In this document: in pieces, positions 36,916 to 45,353 of the stretch
How the letters are laid out: the number at the start of each line of letters is the position of its first letter
How positions within the stretch are numbered: the first letter of the stretch is position 1
Assembly (NCBI GenBank): GCA_045542735.1
Contig: JAZQLQ010000015.1
Span: forward strand, 62,001 to 126,000
Reading direction: 5' to 3'
DNA: 64,000 nucleotides
DNA from: UBA2882 sp045542735
GTDB lineage: Bacteria > Bacillota > Clostridia > Lachnospirales > Lachnospiraceae
Position numbers and translations under genes: made by a program
The notes under the pieces: model-generated
What the model saw: the letters and a program-made list of their open reading frames with translations, nothing else
Databases searched by the model: none
What the model was told of the DNA's origin: nothing

Positions 36916-37827
36916 ATGATCAATAAATCTGCAACAGAAAGACTAAGAAAACTCATTCGAGTACAGTCTGTAGAGGCTGGTCTAGCTCATAAAAAGGAGG
37001 TACTATTATTACCTTCAGACGTTGAGGTATTGATGTCTGATAACTATATGATAACTACAAAGGGACTGGGAGACAAATGTGATATAAAGAAAAAGGATTT
37101 ACTTAGAATAATTGAAATTCAAGATGCAACAAATTTAAAGTTTGTTAAAACTAATATATTGTCGCCGCGCACATATGCAGAAAGTATATTTCCTATACCT
37201 CAACATATTAGTGTACAATGTGTGTTGCTATCAGAGGTGAAAAAGAAAAACATTGAAAATATTATCCAACTAGTAGAACAAACAAAATATGATAAAACAG
37301 AATACGATAAAATGTGGATATCAAATAAAAAAGATTATAAAGATATTGCGGAAGGGACTATTCTCTATATAATGAATCGGCGCGTTGGCGGTTGGGATGG
37401 TAGCATTGAGCATCCGGTAATAGAGCTGTTGGGAGCTGGAGGTCACGTAGGAGTAAATGATGAATTTGTTATGATTGACCCCATTGATACGGTTGTTAAG
37501 GAGCTTGAGGAAGAAATGGGCATTAAAGTTTCTTCAAAAGCAGTTAAAATATTTGGAGGATTTCACAATGAAATGTCCAATGAACTAGTTATATTATGTG
37601 GTGTATTCATTGCAAGTGAAAAAATATGTAGTATCCAAGAATTTTCACTGAAAAATTATGCTCAAGATGTTGATGGAATATATTTAGGGGTTTTTGAAGA
37701 TGTTATGGAGTTATATGCTATGGATGCGTCTGCTTTTGCGGGAGGTGAAAGTGCCAAAGCAAGTAATTTTCCAGCACATAATGAGTTGATGACAAAAGTC
37801 TATCATTATATATCAAGAACTATTTAG
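36916..37827 (+). CDS. NUDIX-domain protein of the TIR/macro operon
   Basis: 303 residues. An N-terminal ~150-residue region of unknown fold is followed by a NUDIX-like domain: LLGAGGHVG (~172-180), then KELEEEMGI (~195-203) matching the REUxEExGU half of the Nudix box, with a lengthened linker between the Gly-rich part and the helix. NUDIX enzymes cleave nucleoside diphosphate linkages such as ADP-ribose. Placed between a TIR gene and a macro-domain gene, it may degrade or process an ADPR-type signal, or act as a safety valve; this is inferred. Strong AAGGAGG before the ATG. Confidence 0.78.
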   Translation: MINKSATERLRKLIRVQSVEAGLAHKKEVLLLPSDVEVLMSDNYMITTKGLGDKCDIKKKDLLRIIEIQDATNLKFVKTNILSPRTYAESIFPIPQHISVQCVLLSEVKKKNIENIIQLVEQTKYDKTEYDKMWISNKKDYKDIAEGTILYIMNRRVGGWDGSIEHPVIELLGAGGHVGVNDEFVMIDPIDTVVKELEEEMGIKVSSKAVKIFGGFHNEMSNELVILCGVFIASEKICSIQEFSLKNYAQDVDGIYLGVFEDVMELYAMDASAFAGGESAKASNFPAHNELMTKVYHYISRTI

Positions 37828-37910
37828 ATAATGGACGATATGTTGTAAAAAAGCAAATTAGATAAAAACATATTGTTTGTCATATATCAAAAAATGGAAA
37901 AGGGTAACAT

Positions 37911-38789
37911 ATGAAAAAATTAATTTTAAATATAAGATATATTAATCAATTAACATTTGTATATACTAGTGCGATTTTTTCAATAATTAGTTTAATTGGG
38001 GTATTTGTACCGCTAAATGAGATAATTAATAGTGGATTTAGCACAATTAAAAAAATTAGTATAAGTGTTAGTATTTTATTTGGTATATGGCTTATGACTT
38101 TCTTCATATGTGGGGCATATACTTGTAGTAGGAAATGTTATAAAGTCTTAAATCTAAATGGTGGCTATGGTGTATATGTAAAATATGGTGATTTATTTTC
38201 AACAGAGGGATTAGCTAAAAAAGAGAGGAAAAGAAATATCGTAATTCCAGTAAATAGATGTTTTGATACGCTAGTGGATGACGATCTGATTTCAAGTAGG
38301 ACGTTACATGGACAGGCTGTACAAAAATTGAATTCTTCACATAGAGAAGGAGAATTAAATGAAAAAATTCAAAGAAAATTAGCAGATGGAAATTTTGTGT
38401 TTGAGAAACTCGATGAAGAACAAAAACGAAAGGGAAACTTAAAGAGATATAATGCGGGCACAATAGTTGAAATACCTGCCGAAAATGGAGTTACATTTTT
38501 TTTGTTGGCATTAACGAAATTTGATAAAGATTTACATGCACATGTAACAGATTTTGAATATGTGTCGGTATTAATGAAACTACTTATATATAATACTAAA
38601 CGATCTCAAGGAAACCCTTTATTAATACCTTTAATAGGTGCAGGCGCAGCAGGAATTCAAAAAGATGAAAGAGATATATTAGAGTTTATTATAAAATTAA
38701 TAAAATTAAACAAAAGAACTATTAATTCGGATATTTATATTATTATTAATGAAAATGCCAAAGATAGAGTGCCTATAATGGACTTGTGA
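37911..38789 (+). CDS. membrane-anchored macro-domain protein, type II Thoeris ThsA-like
   Basis: 292 residues. Two transmembrane helices (~15-35 and ~49-70) precede a macro domain from ~82: GVYVKYGDLF (~87-96), IPVNRCFDTLVDDDLIS (~112-128), SRTLHG and a late PLIGAGAAGIQ loop. This two-helix plus ThsA-type macro plan (formerly DUF6430) is that of type II Thoeris ThsA, reported to sense a TIR-made histidine-ADPR and then damage the membrane. The TIR fusion two genes upstream is the natural signal source. It is the last gene of the three-gene cluster; a longer gap follows. Confidence 0.82.
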   Translation: MKKLILNIRYINQLTFVYTSAIFSIISLIGVFVPLNEIINSGFSTIKKISISVSILFGIWLMTFFICGAYTCSRKCYKVLNLNGGYGVYVKYGDLFSTEGLAKKERKRNIVIPVNRCFDTLVDDDLISSRTLHGQAVQKLNSSHREGELNEKIQRKLADGNFVFEKLDEEQKRKGNLKRYNAGTIVEIPAENGVTFFLLALTKFDKDLHAHVTDFEYVSVLMKLLIYNTKRSQGNPLLIPLIGAGAAGIQKDERDILEFIIKLIKLNKRTINSDIYIIINENAKDRVPIMDL

Positions 38790-39051
38790 TACTGAGATTA
38801 TAGAAAAAATATATATGGAGAAAAAGAGTTTAACTCTTATGCACATTGGTTTAAAGGCGGTTAAAGGTAGAAATAGAAGAATTAAAAACGTATGTTTGCT
38901 AGGTGTTAAAGTATTTCACTATGATGTTTAGTTAAGAGTAATGGATAATATAATAATCTTTTTAAATAAAAAAGTTAAAATTTCAATTTTATCTAAAGCA
39001 TGATTTAATGAGGGGATAAAGTTATATTAAAAGAGGTGGCAGGGTATTAAT
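38790..39051 (+). promoter_or_regulatory. 262-base intergenic region with a possible promoter for the deaminase gene
   Basis: TTGCTA (38896-38901), 18 bases, then TATGAT (38920-38925) makes a plausible promoter with a ~120-base leader before the next ATG. AAGAGTTTAACTCTT near 38825 is a short palindrome without a T run. In AvcID systems an inhibitory small RNA gene precedes the deaminase gene. This leader is long enough to hold one but I see no recognisable structure. Confidence 0.3.
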
Positions 39052-41436
39052 ATGAAATTAAGTAATGCAGTTAACGAGATGTACAAAGGAAGAGAAAAAC
39101 TAATTATTTTAGGTTTAACTGGAAGAACGGGAGCAGGCTGTTCTAAGGTGGCTGAAATATTAAGCAAAGAAGATTTTACGGATTTGGATATTCGTGATCC
39201 TCTGCATTATAACTATAATAATGCAGAGGAACGAAAAGAAGGCGTTATATATAAATTTATGAGCCAACTGGAACGCTGGAAGGGATTTATCACAATTGAA
39301 GTAAGTAGCTTGATTTTGGCAGCAGCATTAGAACTTGGTAAAGAGGGATTTCAAAAATATATTGAAAAAATTACCGCCGAAAATAATGGGCAAACAATTA
39401 GTATTGGTGATAAAGATAGTAAGTTAAAACAAGTATTGGAAAATATTGACTATATGTTTAAAAAAGTTTCTGAATTAAAATTAGATTCAAAAACGAGCGA
39501 TGATTATATTCAAAGCAATCTTGCTGAATATTATCACTTCTATACAAAAGAAATCAAAGAATATAAAAACAGATTAAAAGATGCATTGGAAGAGTTTACT
39601 TGTTTTGAAATTAAAAGTAATAAAATGCTCGGAAAGCATCAGGAACAATATCATTTATATACTTTCTTGATGCAACAAATGGGTAATAATATCAGGTGTT
39701 CTGGTAATCCCTTTGATGATGTATTTGTAGAGGACAAATATAGAAAATTTGTTACAAGGATTGATAGAGTGATTAAAATTGTATGTGACAGTAATAGAGA
39801 AAAAGAATCTGTCCGAATTTGCATTGATGCACTGAGAAATCCGTATGAAGCATTATTTTTTAGGGATAAATACAAGTCTTTTTATATGATGGCGATTAGC
39901 ACAGATGATGAAGAACGTAGAAAACGACTGGCTGGTTTAAATAGTAAAGAATTAAATAACTTAGATGCGGTTGAATATCCACAGAAGATGAAAAAACCGG
40001 AGGAAGTTTTTTATCATCAAAATATACAAGGATGTTTGGAAATTGCAGATATTCATATCTACAATCCGGGGGCAACAGGAAATAAATATTATGAATTAAC
40101 CAGTCAGCTTGTTAAATATGTGGCATTAATATTACATCCGGGATTAGTGACACCAACTCATTTGGAAAGATGTATGCAGTTGGCATATAATGCAAAATAT
40201 AATTCGGGATGTTTATCAAGACAGGTTGGCGCAGTTGTGACACGTGAAGATTTTTCGATACAATCCGTAGGTTGGAATGATGTGCCAAAGGGGCAAGTTT
40301 CTTGTAATCTTAGAGATATATGTGGGTATTGTCAAAATAAGGATACAGAGAGTTTTAGTCAATTTGAAATAGAGGACAAACAGTTTAGTGAAACCATGAA
40401 CCGCCTGAACACCAAGATGAAAGATAAAACTCAAGGGAGACCAATGGCGTTTTGTTTTAAAGATGTGTATAACGGAATGAAGGATGAAAAAAATCAAGTA
40501 TACACACGTGCACTACATGCAGAAGAAAATGCTTTTTTACAGATATCAAAATATGGAGGTACAGAGGTAAGTGGAGGGTGTCTTTTTTCAACAGCAAGTC
40601 CTTGTGAATTGTGTGCAAAAAAGGCCTATCAACTGGGTATTAAGAAAATATATTATATTGACCCGTATCCTGGTATTTCCAAGTCGCACATTCTGACATT
40701 TGGTAAAGAGGGGAATCCGACGATGACGCTGTTTTATGGAGCTATTGGTGCTGCATATTTAGATTTTTATTCACCCAGAATACCGATAAAAGACGAATTG
40801 GAAATGGTAACAGAAGTAAATATTAAAAATGTTGTTAAGGGGGGAGATGAGTCCCGAGGACTGGAATATGGGGATATTGTATATGATAAGATGGAAGCCG
40901 AAATAAGGTTTATAGATGGCCGAAATAATATTGAGAGCATACGAACTGTCGAGGCGATTAGTCAAAAAGAAGAATTGGAGATTATACCCAAAAAGATTTT
41001 ATGGACAGGAAGTACTTATATGGGTACAAAGCTTGTAATGGAAAATACAGATCCGGATATTAAGATATATGAAAAGAATATGGACGCAACCCCATATAAG
41101 TATGACATAGTACTTGGTAACAAGCGAAAAAAAGATGAAGTTTTTAAATATCAGACGACTACTGTTGTCAAAGATGAGAAGCAGGTAATGGAGCCGTATT
41201 TTGCACATATGGTAAAAAATAAAACAAATACTTTGAAATTACGTGTAATTGTTCCAAAAGATATCATTACGGAGGTTGTAAAGACTGTTTATGCAGATTT
41301 GGAAATGAAGACACAGGTGGAAAAAGAAATTTTACAAGGTCAATTATCCGAAGAAAATAAAATATGTTATGAATATTCACCTGATGTGGCCAATATGAAT
41401 TATACATACGCTATAGAATGGAAATTTAAAAAATAA
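39052..41436 (+). CDS. P-loop kinase-like / deoxycytidylate deaminase fusion, AvcD/dCTP-deaminase defence-like
   Basis: 794 residues. Residues 21-31 form a Walker A (GLTGRTGAGCS) in a nucleotide-kinase-like domain. A long helical middle follows. The deaminase domain spans ~360-560: GCLSRQVGAVVT, SVGWNDVPKGQVSC, HAEENAF with zinc His489 and proton-shuttle Glu491, then PCELC with Cys518 and Cys521. This order is that of the AvcD/dCTP-deaminase antiphage family, which depletes dCTP/dCMP during infection. The ~190-residue beta-rich C-terminal extension (after ~600) is not part of the usual ~500-residue family and I do not recognise it. Ribosome site AGAGGTGG is present. Confidence 0.82.
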   Translation: MKLSNAVNEMYKGREKLIILGLTGRTGAGCSKVAEILSKEDFTDLDIRDPLHYNYNNAEERKEGVIYKFMSQLERWKGFITIEVSSLILAAALELGKEGFQKYIEKITAENNGQTISIGDKDSKLKQVLENIDYMFKKVSELKLDSKTSDDYIQSNLAEYYHFYTKEIKEYKNRLKDALEEFTCFEIKSNKMLGKHQEQYHLYTFLMQQMGNNIRCSGNPFDDVFVEDKYRKFVTRIDRVIKIVCDSNREKESVRICIDALRNPYEALFFRDKYKSFYMMAISTDDEERRKRLAGLNSKELNNLDAVEYPQKMKKPEEVFYHQNIQGCLEIADIHIYNPGATGNKYYELTSQLVKYVALILHPGLVTPTHLERCMQLAYNAKYNSGCLSRQVGAVVTREDFSIQSVGWNDVPKGQVSCNLRDICGYCQNKDTESFSQFEIEDKQFSETMNRLNTKMKDKTQGRPMAFCFKDVYNGMKDEKNQVYTRALHAEENAFLQISKYGGTEVSGGCLFSTASPCELCAKKAYQLGIKKIYYIDPYPGISKSHILTFGKEGNPTMTLFYGAIGAAYLDFYSPRIPIKDELEMVTEVNIKNVVKGGDESRGLEYGDIVYDKMEAEIRFIDGRNNIESIRTVEAISQKEELEIIPKKILWTGSTYMGTKLVMENTDPDIKIYEKNMDATPYKYDIVLGNKRKKDEVFKYQTTTVVKDEKQVMEPYFAHMVKNKTNTLKLRVIVPKDIITEVVKTVYADLEMKTQVEKEILQGQLSEENKICYEYSPDVANMNYTYAIEWKFKK

Positions 41437-41437
41437 C

Positions 41438-41600
41438 TTGTCATTCTTAGCAAGTCTTGTATAATATACCTAGGAGGGCTGATTGGATTATGGAGGCAGA
41501 TTGAATATATGAGAAGGAAAAACAAGGCACTAATTGTTTGTCTAGTGTTATTTTGAAATTTTAATAGTTACTAAGAAAGGAGCAAATTTGCTCCTTTTTT
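41438..41600 (+). ncRNA. candidate short transcript (promoter plus terminator, ~130 nt)
   Basis: Right after the deaminase stop, TTGTCA (41438-41443), 16 bases and TATAAT (41460-41465) form a good promoter. A strong terminator ends at 41600. The predicted RNA starts near 41472 and is ~130 bases long. It contains only very short frames, for example a 15-codon one at 41509-41556 that begins MRRKNK and ends in a hydrophobic tail. It could be a small RNA or a short-peptide mRNA. Its position next to an AvcD-like gene makes a regulatory RNA tempting, but in known systems that RNA lies upstream. Confidence 0.35.
41576..41600 (+). terminator. rho-independent terminator
   Basis: AAAGGAGCAAA followed directly by TTTGCTCCTTT is a perfect 22-base inverted repeat and runs into T residues to 41600. 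It ends the transcripts of the deaminase gene and of the short unit after it. Confidence 0.8.
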
Positions 41601-41630
41601 AGTGTATATTTTTACCATAAATACAAATTC

Positions 41631-41690
41631 TGTCGAAAAAATGTCTTTTTTTGACAGAATGCGCAAAAAAAGATTGAAATACGTTAAGAT
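41631..41690 (+). promoter_or_regulatory. Spo0A-box element B with -10, upstream of the ABC exporter operon
   Basis: The element 41631-41656 reads TGTCGAAAAA, A, TGTC, T, TTTTTTGACA, identical to element A except at two positions. TAAGAT lies at 41685-41690, again 28 bases after the element. Predicted start of transcription is near 41697, about 70 bases before the small membrane-peptide gene. Confidence 0.6.
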
Positions 41691-41768
41691 GAACATAATG
41701 ATATAAAATAATCGGAAAAGACAAAAAACATAAATGAAAATTATAGTTAGGAAAAGAGGGGGATAAAT

Positions 41769-41921
41769 TTGTGCGAAAGCATTCAAGGTTGTAACAATAC
41801 TACTCGTATTAGACAGTATACCATATCTCTAGTCGAAAGATTGGTTGTTGGTTCTGGAATATTATTATTTATAGGAATTATAGCATACATATTTCTGTTT
41901 GTGTTGATGTGTGTAATTTAA
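41769..41921 (+). CDS. small 50-residue membrane peptide
   Basis: A TTG start at 41769 lies seven bases after GAGGGGG and opens a 50-codon frame ending TAA at 41919-41921. The first ~27 residues are polar (starting CESIQGCNN after Met, with two Cys), and residues ~28-49 form one hydrophobic helix (GSGILLFIGIIAYIFLF). It is the first gene after element B and lies 84 bases before the lipocalin-like gene. It could be a secreted or toxic peptide, or an accessory subunit for the ABC exporter downstream. No family was recognised. Confidence 0.5.
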   Translation: MCESIQGCNNTTRIRQYTISLVERLVVGSGILLFIGIIAYIFLFVLMCVI

Positions 41922-42005
41922 ACGAAAATATAAAATTTCTATGAATGAAGACAACAATTTATATAAAAAATTGTATGTAATTTAAGGAATTAAGGAGAGA
42001 CTTTT

Positions 42006-42701
42006 ATGAAGAAGAAATTTGTTTATGTTGTAGGTGGCATTGTGCTTGCGGTGATGCTCTCGATATTAGTTTTATTCGCTTTTTCTGGGGATAATACAAT
42101 TGCGAATCAAACTTTAGATGTGGAAGGTACATGGAAAGTAGTTACATATGTAAACAATGGCACTGCCACACTTGTTGAAAATGAGTTTATGATTTTTTCA
42201 AATGGTCAAGCAAATGCATATCGGGATGGAAATAAGGACCCTTATGCAAGTAGCAATTTCACAATTGATTCTTCTATGTTAATGCATTTGCCTGAAATTT
42301 CGAGAAAGTACACTGTTGATAGTAGATCACAAAATCATATACGCCTGTATGAAAGTGCTGATACTTATATGTGCTTAATACGTTATTTTAACGAAGATGT
42401 GAATAATGTAGAAGTTGATACATCCATTGTTGACGCAAGATGGGATGTTGTTTATCGTGATTCTGATGAAAATTATGCTAACGAATATCTCATTTTTGAG
42501 AACGGAATAATGTATGATTATGATGGAGAAGACGAATCCCCTGTGGCGACGCTGGATTATGTTTGGAACGAAAATCAGATTTTTATTTCTGCAATAAATA
42601 AAACTATGATATTACATATTATTTCTAATACAGAAATCGCTTTTATCGAAACAGATACAGGATATATCTGGGAACTTAAAAAAAATGATAATACTAATTA
42701 A
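42006..42701 (+). CDS. anchored protein with two lipocalin-like repeats
   Basis: 231 residues. A Lys-rich start and one hydrophobic segment (~5-28, FVYVVGGIVLAVMLSILVLF) form a signal anchor without a lipobox Cys. Two similar beta-rich segments follow: ~40-120 (LDVEGTWKVVTYVNNG, NEFMIFSNGQANAY) and ~138-225 (IVDARWDVVYRDSDENY, NEYLIFENGIMYDY). They resemble the lipocalin-like DUF domains common in Firmicutes surface proteins. No enzymatic motif is visible. Located between a membrane peptide and an ABC exporter, an immunity or sensing role is conceivable but not shown. Confidence 0.6.
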   Translation: MKKKFVYVVGGIVLAVMLSILVLFAFSGDNTIANQTLDVEGTWKVVTYVNNGTATLVENEFMIFSNGQANAYRDGNKDPYASSNFTIDSSMLMHLPEISRKYTVDSRSQNHIRLYESADTYMCLIRYFNEDVNNVEVDTSIVDARWDVVYRDSDENYANEYLIFENGIMYDYDGEDESPVATLDYVWNENQIFISAINKTMILHIISNTEIAFIETDTGYIWELKKNDNTN

Positions 42702-42741
42702 TTTTCTTATTATAATTTAAAATGTTTTATGGGGGTATAAA

Positions 42742-43287
42742 ATGGATCTTGTTAATATCTTTGAAACGCTAATCGGAGCATTTTTCGGAGCATTCTTTGC
42801 ATTTCTGTTTGGAATAGCTGCAAGCAATTTTAATGAAAAACGTAAACAGAAACAGGAACTAAAGAGATATTTTGGTTTATTGGAGGACAATCAAAATTCG
42901 ATAGATGAAATAGGAAGGTTATTTGGTCAGGGAATGACACAAGGAACGCTTATGGATCAAATTATTACTGTAAGAGATTCCAATGATCCTAAACATAAAT
43001 TACATAATGTTAAGGAAATGGGAATTAAATTAACTCTGGAAATATGTGAACAGTGTAAAGAACCTGTATTGCGAGAGAGCATTTTGCGACAAATTGACTT
43101 TCAAGATAAAGTATTCAAAATGCTTTGCGGACTATGTGATTTATCTAAAGATGAACTAGAACAAAAACTTAAATCAGCAGATGCAGTAATATATGAAACC
43201 ATAAGAGAAATGAAACATAATCAAGAGAGTTGGATGCCTATTAAGACTAGTCTAATGAAGATGCAATTGTTAACTAAAAGTATATGA
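42742..43287 (+). CDS. membrane-anchored helical protein of unknown function
   Basis: 181 residues. One glycine/phenylalanine-rich hydrophobic helix at ~8-28 (LIGAFFGAFFAFLFGIA) is followed by a charged helical cytoplasmic domain (NEKRKQKQELKRYFGLLEDN). Later segments include a Cys pair (CEQCKEPV). I recognise no family. GGGGG precedes its ATG, and it lies 26 bases before the exporter gene, so it is probably cotranscribed and may assist or regulate export. Confidence 0.6.
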   Translation: MDLVNIFETLIGAFFGAFFAFLFGIAASNFNEKRKQKQELKRYFGLLEDNQNSIDEIGRLFGQGMTQGTLMDQIITVRDSNDPKHKLHNVKEMGIKLTLEICEQCKEPVLRESILRQIDFQDKVFKMLCGLCDLSKDELEQKLKSADAVIYETIREMKHNQESWMPIKTSLMKMQLLTKSI

Positions 43288-43313
43288 ATAAAGAAAGAAT
43301 TTAGGTGGGGTTA

Positions 43314-45011
43314 GTGCTTAAAAGACTTATAAAATATAAAGGGTATATCATAATTATTTTTTGTTTAATGGTTATTGAGCCTGTCTTAAATTCGATATTA
43401 AATTTTTTGCTTCAAAAAATCTTTAACTCGGCAGAACCGGGCATAGATAAATTTCTAGTTTTGCGCCTGCTTACAATTGGATTCTTGTTGTGGATGATAA
43501 AAAGAATTGTATTATTTGTAGCGGGTGTGTTAAAAGCAAGGTTCATATGTAATGCGAGGCAAGATATAAAACACGAAATATTCGTTTCCTTACTAAAGCT
43601 GAATACTGCAAACTTTTCTAGTAATTCAAGTGGGGAGTATATTTCTTTGTTTACAAATGATATTGCGATACTTGAAACCAGATTTTATAATCAAATAATC
43701 AGTTTAATTTCTGGGTTTCTTTCTATTGCAATAATGGGAACATCTTTTATAGTTATGAATGTAGAATTGGCATGTGCGATTTTGGCTTTCGGAGTAGTTT
43801 CAATGTTTGTTCCTATCTTTTTTTCAAAAAAATTAAATGAAAAAAATTTAATTTTTTCAAATAAAATATCATTATTTACACAAAAAATAAAAGAGTGTAT
43901 TGTTGCATATCCAACAATTAAAAACTATTCTATTGAAGATAATATAGTTGATAGATTTGATACGATTAATAATGAAACTGAAAACTCAAAATTTGAAGCT
44001 GAGTATTCTTTGACGCTTGCTAATAATGTGGGACAACTTCTTGCTTGGTTTATGCAATTTATTGGTGTTGGATTTGGATTAATGTTAGTAATCAAAGGTG
44101 AAATTCTAATTGGTACAGTTTTTGCGGCACAAGCATTTGCCGCAGACTTGGCATTGCCTTTGCAAAATATAATAATTAATATTAATTCTGTTCGTTCTGT
44201 AAACGAAATTGTAAAAAAACTTGAAATGGCAACTAAACCAGATGAGATAGTTGAAGAAAAAAATATTCCAATAGGAATTTCAAATTTGGTTATAAATGAA
44301 CAGAAATGGGATATAACCTTTGAAGACTTATTTCTAGAAATTGGAAATAAGATTATTATAAATCACTTTTCATTTACTTTTGAAACGGGTAAAAAATATT
44401 TAGTGGTAGGTATTAATGGATCTGGAAAAAGTTCTATTTTTAAAGCATTAAAAAGATGGTTTAAAGACTGTGATGGCAAAATAATGCTCAATGATAAAGA
44501 TGTTTTGGAGTTGTCTAATAATGAATTGAGTAATATAGTATCTTATCTAAATGAAAGTGTATCTGTTTTTTCGGGTTCGGTAAAAGATAATATCCTTCTC
44601 TTCAGAGATATTGAGAATCAAAAGTTTGAAGAAGCTGTCTCAGCAGCGCATGTTGAACTTGAAATGAATAAGATTATTGACGATGAGGGTAGAAATATTT
44701 CCAGTGGGGAACAGCGTAGAATTGAAATTGCGCGGAGCCTTATAGAATCAGTTAAATTTCTTATTTTTGACGAAGTGGTGTCTACTCTTGATATAGAAAC
44801 TGCGTATGAGATTGAAAAATTAGCGCTTGGATTCAGAGACAAAACTGTCGTATTCATTTCACATAATTTTTCGGGTAAATTAATTAGAGAATATGATGAA
44901 ATACTTGTTATGAAGGATGGGAAACTGCTCGCACATGGAAAATATGATGTGTTAATTAAGGATTGCGATTATTTCAAAAAAATATGCAATATTAAGTTCG
45001 GAGACGTCTAA
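43314..45011 (+). CDS. ABC exporter, fused permease and ATPase
   Basis: About 565 residues. Five to six transmembrane helices in residues ~10-290 are followed by an ATPase domain: Walker A GINGSGKSS (~366-374), signature SSGEQRRIEIARS (~463) and Walker B LIFDEVVSTLD (~482). The signature replaces the usual LSGGQ by SSGEQ, as in some peptide and lantibiotic exporters. No N-terminal C39 peptidase is present. I chose GTG 43314, with AGGTGG at 43303-43308; the frame also reads from GTG 43305. It likely exports a peptide or small molecule; the 50-residue peptide at the head of the operon is a candidate substrate. Confidence 0.85.
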   Translation: MLKRLIKYKGYIIIIFCLMVIEPVLNSILNFLLQKIFNSAEPGIDKFLVLRLLTIGFLLWMIKRIVLFVAGVLKARFICNARQDIKHEIFVSLLKLNTANFSSNSSGEYISLFTNDIAILETRFYNQIISLISGFLSIAIMGTSFIVMNVELACAILAFGVVSMFVPIFFSKKLNEKNLIFSNKISLFTQKIKECIVAYPTIKNYSIEDNIVDRFDTINNETENSKFEAEYSLTLANNVGQLLAWFMQFIGVGFGLMLVIKGEILIGTVFAAQAFAADLALPLQNIIININSVRSVNEIVKKLEMATKPDEIVEEKNIPIGISNLVINEQKWDITFEDLFLEIGNKIIINHFSFTFETGKKYLVVGINGSGKSSIFKALKRWFKDCDGKIMLNDKDVLELSNNELSNIVSYLNESVSVFSGSVKDNILLFRDIENQKFEEAVSAAHVELEMNKIIDDEGRNISSGEQRRIEIARSLIESVKFLIFDEVVSTLDIETAYEIEKLALGFRDKTVVFISHNFSGKLIREYDEILVMKDGKLLAHGKYDVLIKDCDYFKKICNIKFGDV

Positions 45012-45353
45012 TAAGAGCACATTTTAGTAGGTATTAGAGTGATTCTTGTTATTTTATAAGTTTTCACATTCATTGATATTCAGAGTGATCTGTTTATTAT
45101 ATTACCTATAAAAAAATATATGTGGAATTAAATGTAAGAAAGTTAAGTTTTAATTTTTAAAAGAACAGGAAAAAGCAACTGGAACAAAACGAAAAACCAT
45201 TCATAAAAATACATTGACACATCCTTTGGGATGTGTTACTTTTTATAAAAGCATATGTTTCTGATTTTCTTTAGCGCAGTTGTGCTTCTGTCTTCTTGCC
45301 CAAGGGCATCTTTAGATTCGTGCTTTTAAATTCAAACAATACAATTTAAGAGC
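45012..45353. other. intergenic region with terminator, no gene seen
   Basis: A 342-base A+T-rich stretch after the exporter gene. Apart from the terminator at 45217-45245 I see no supported gene or promoter. The last ~60 bases lead into the Rpn-like remnant and contain no obvious start for it. Confidence 0.5.
45217..45245 (+). terminator. rho-independent terminator of the exporter operon
   Basis: ACACATCC (45217-45224), a four-base loop, GGATGTGT (45229-45236), then ACTTTTT. A compact eight-pair stem. Confidence 0.75.
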
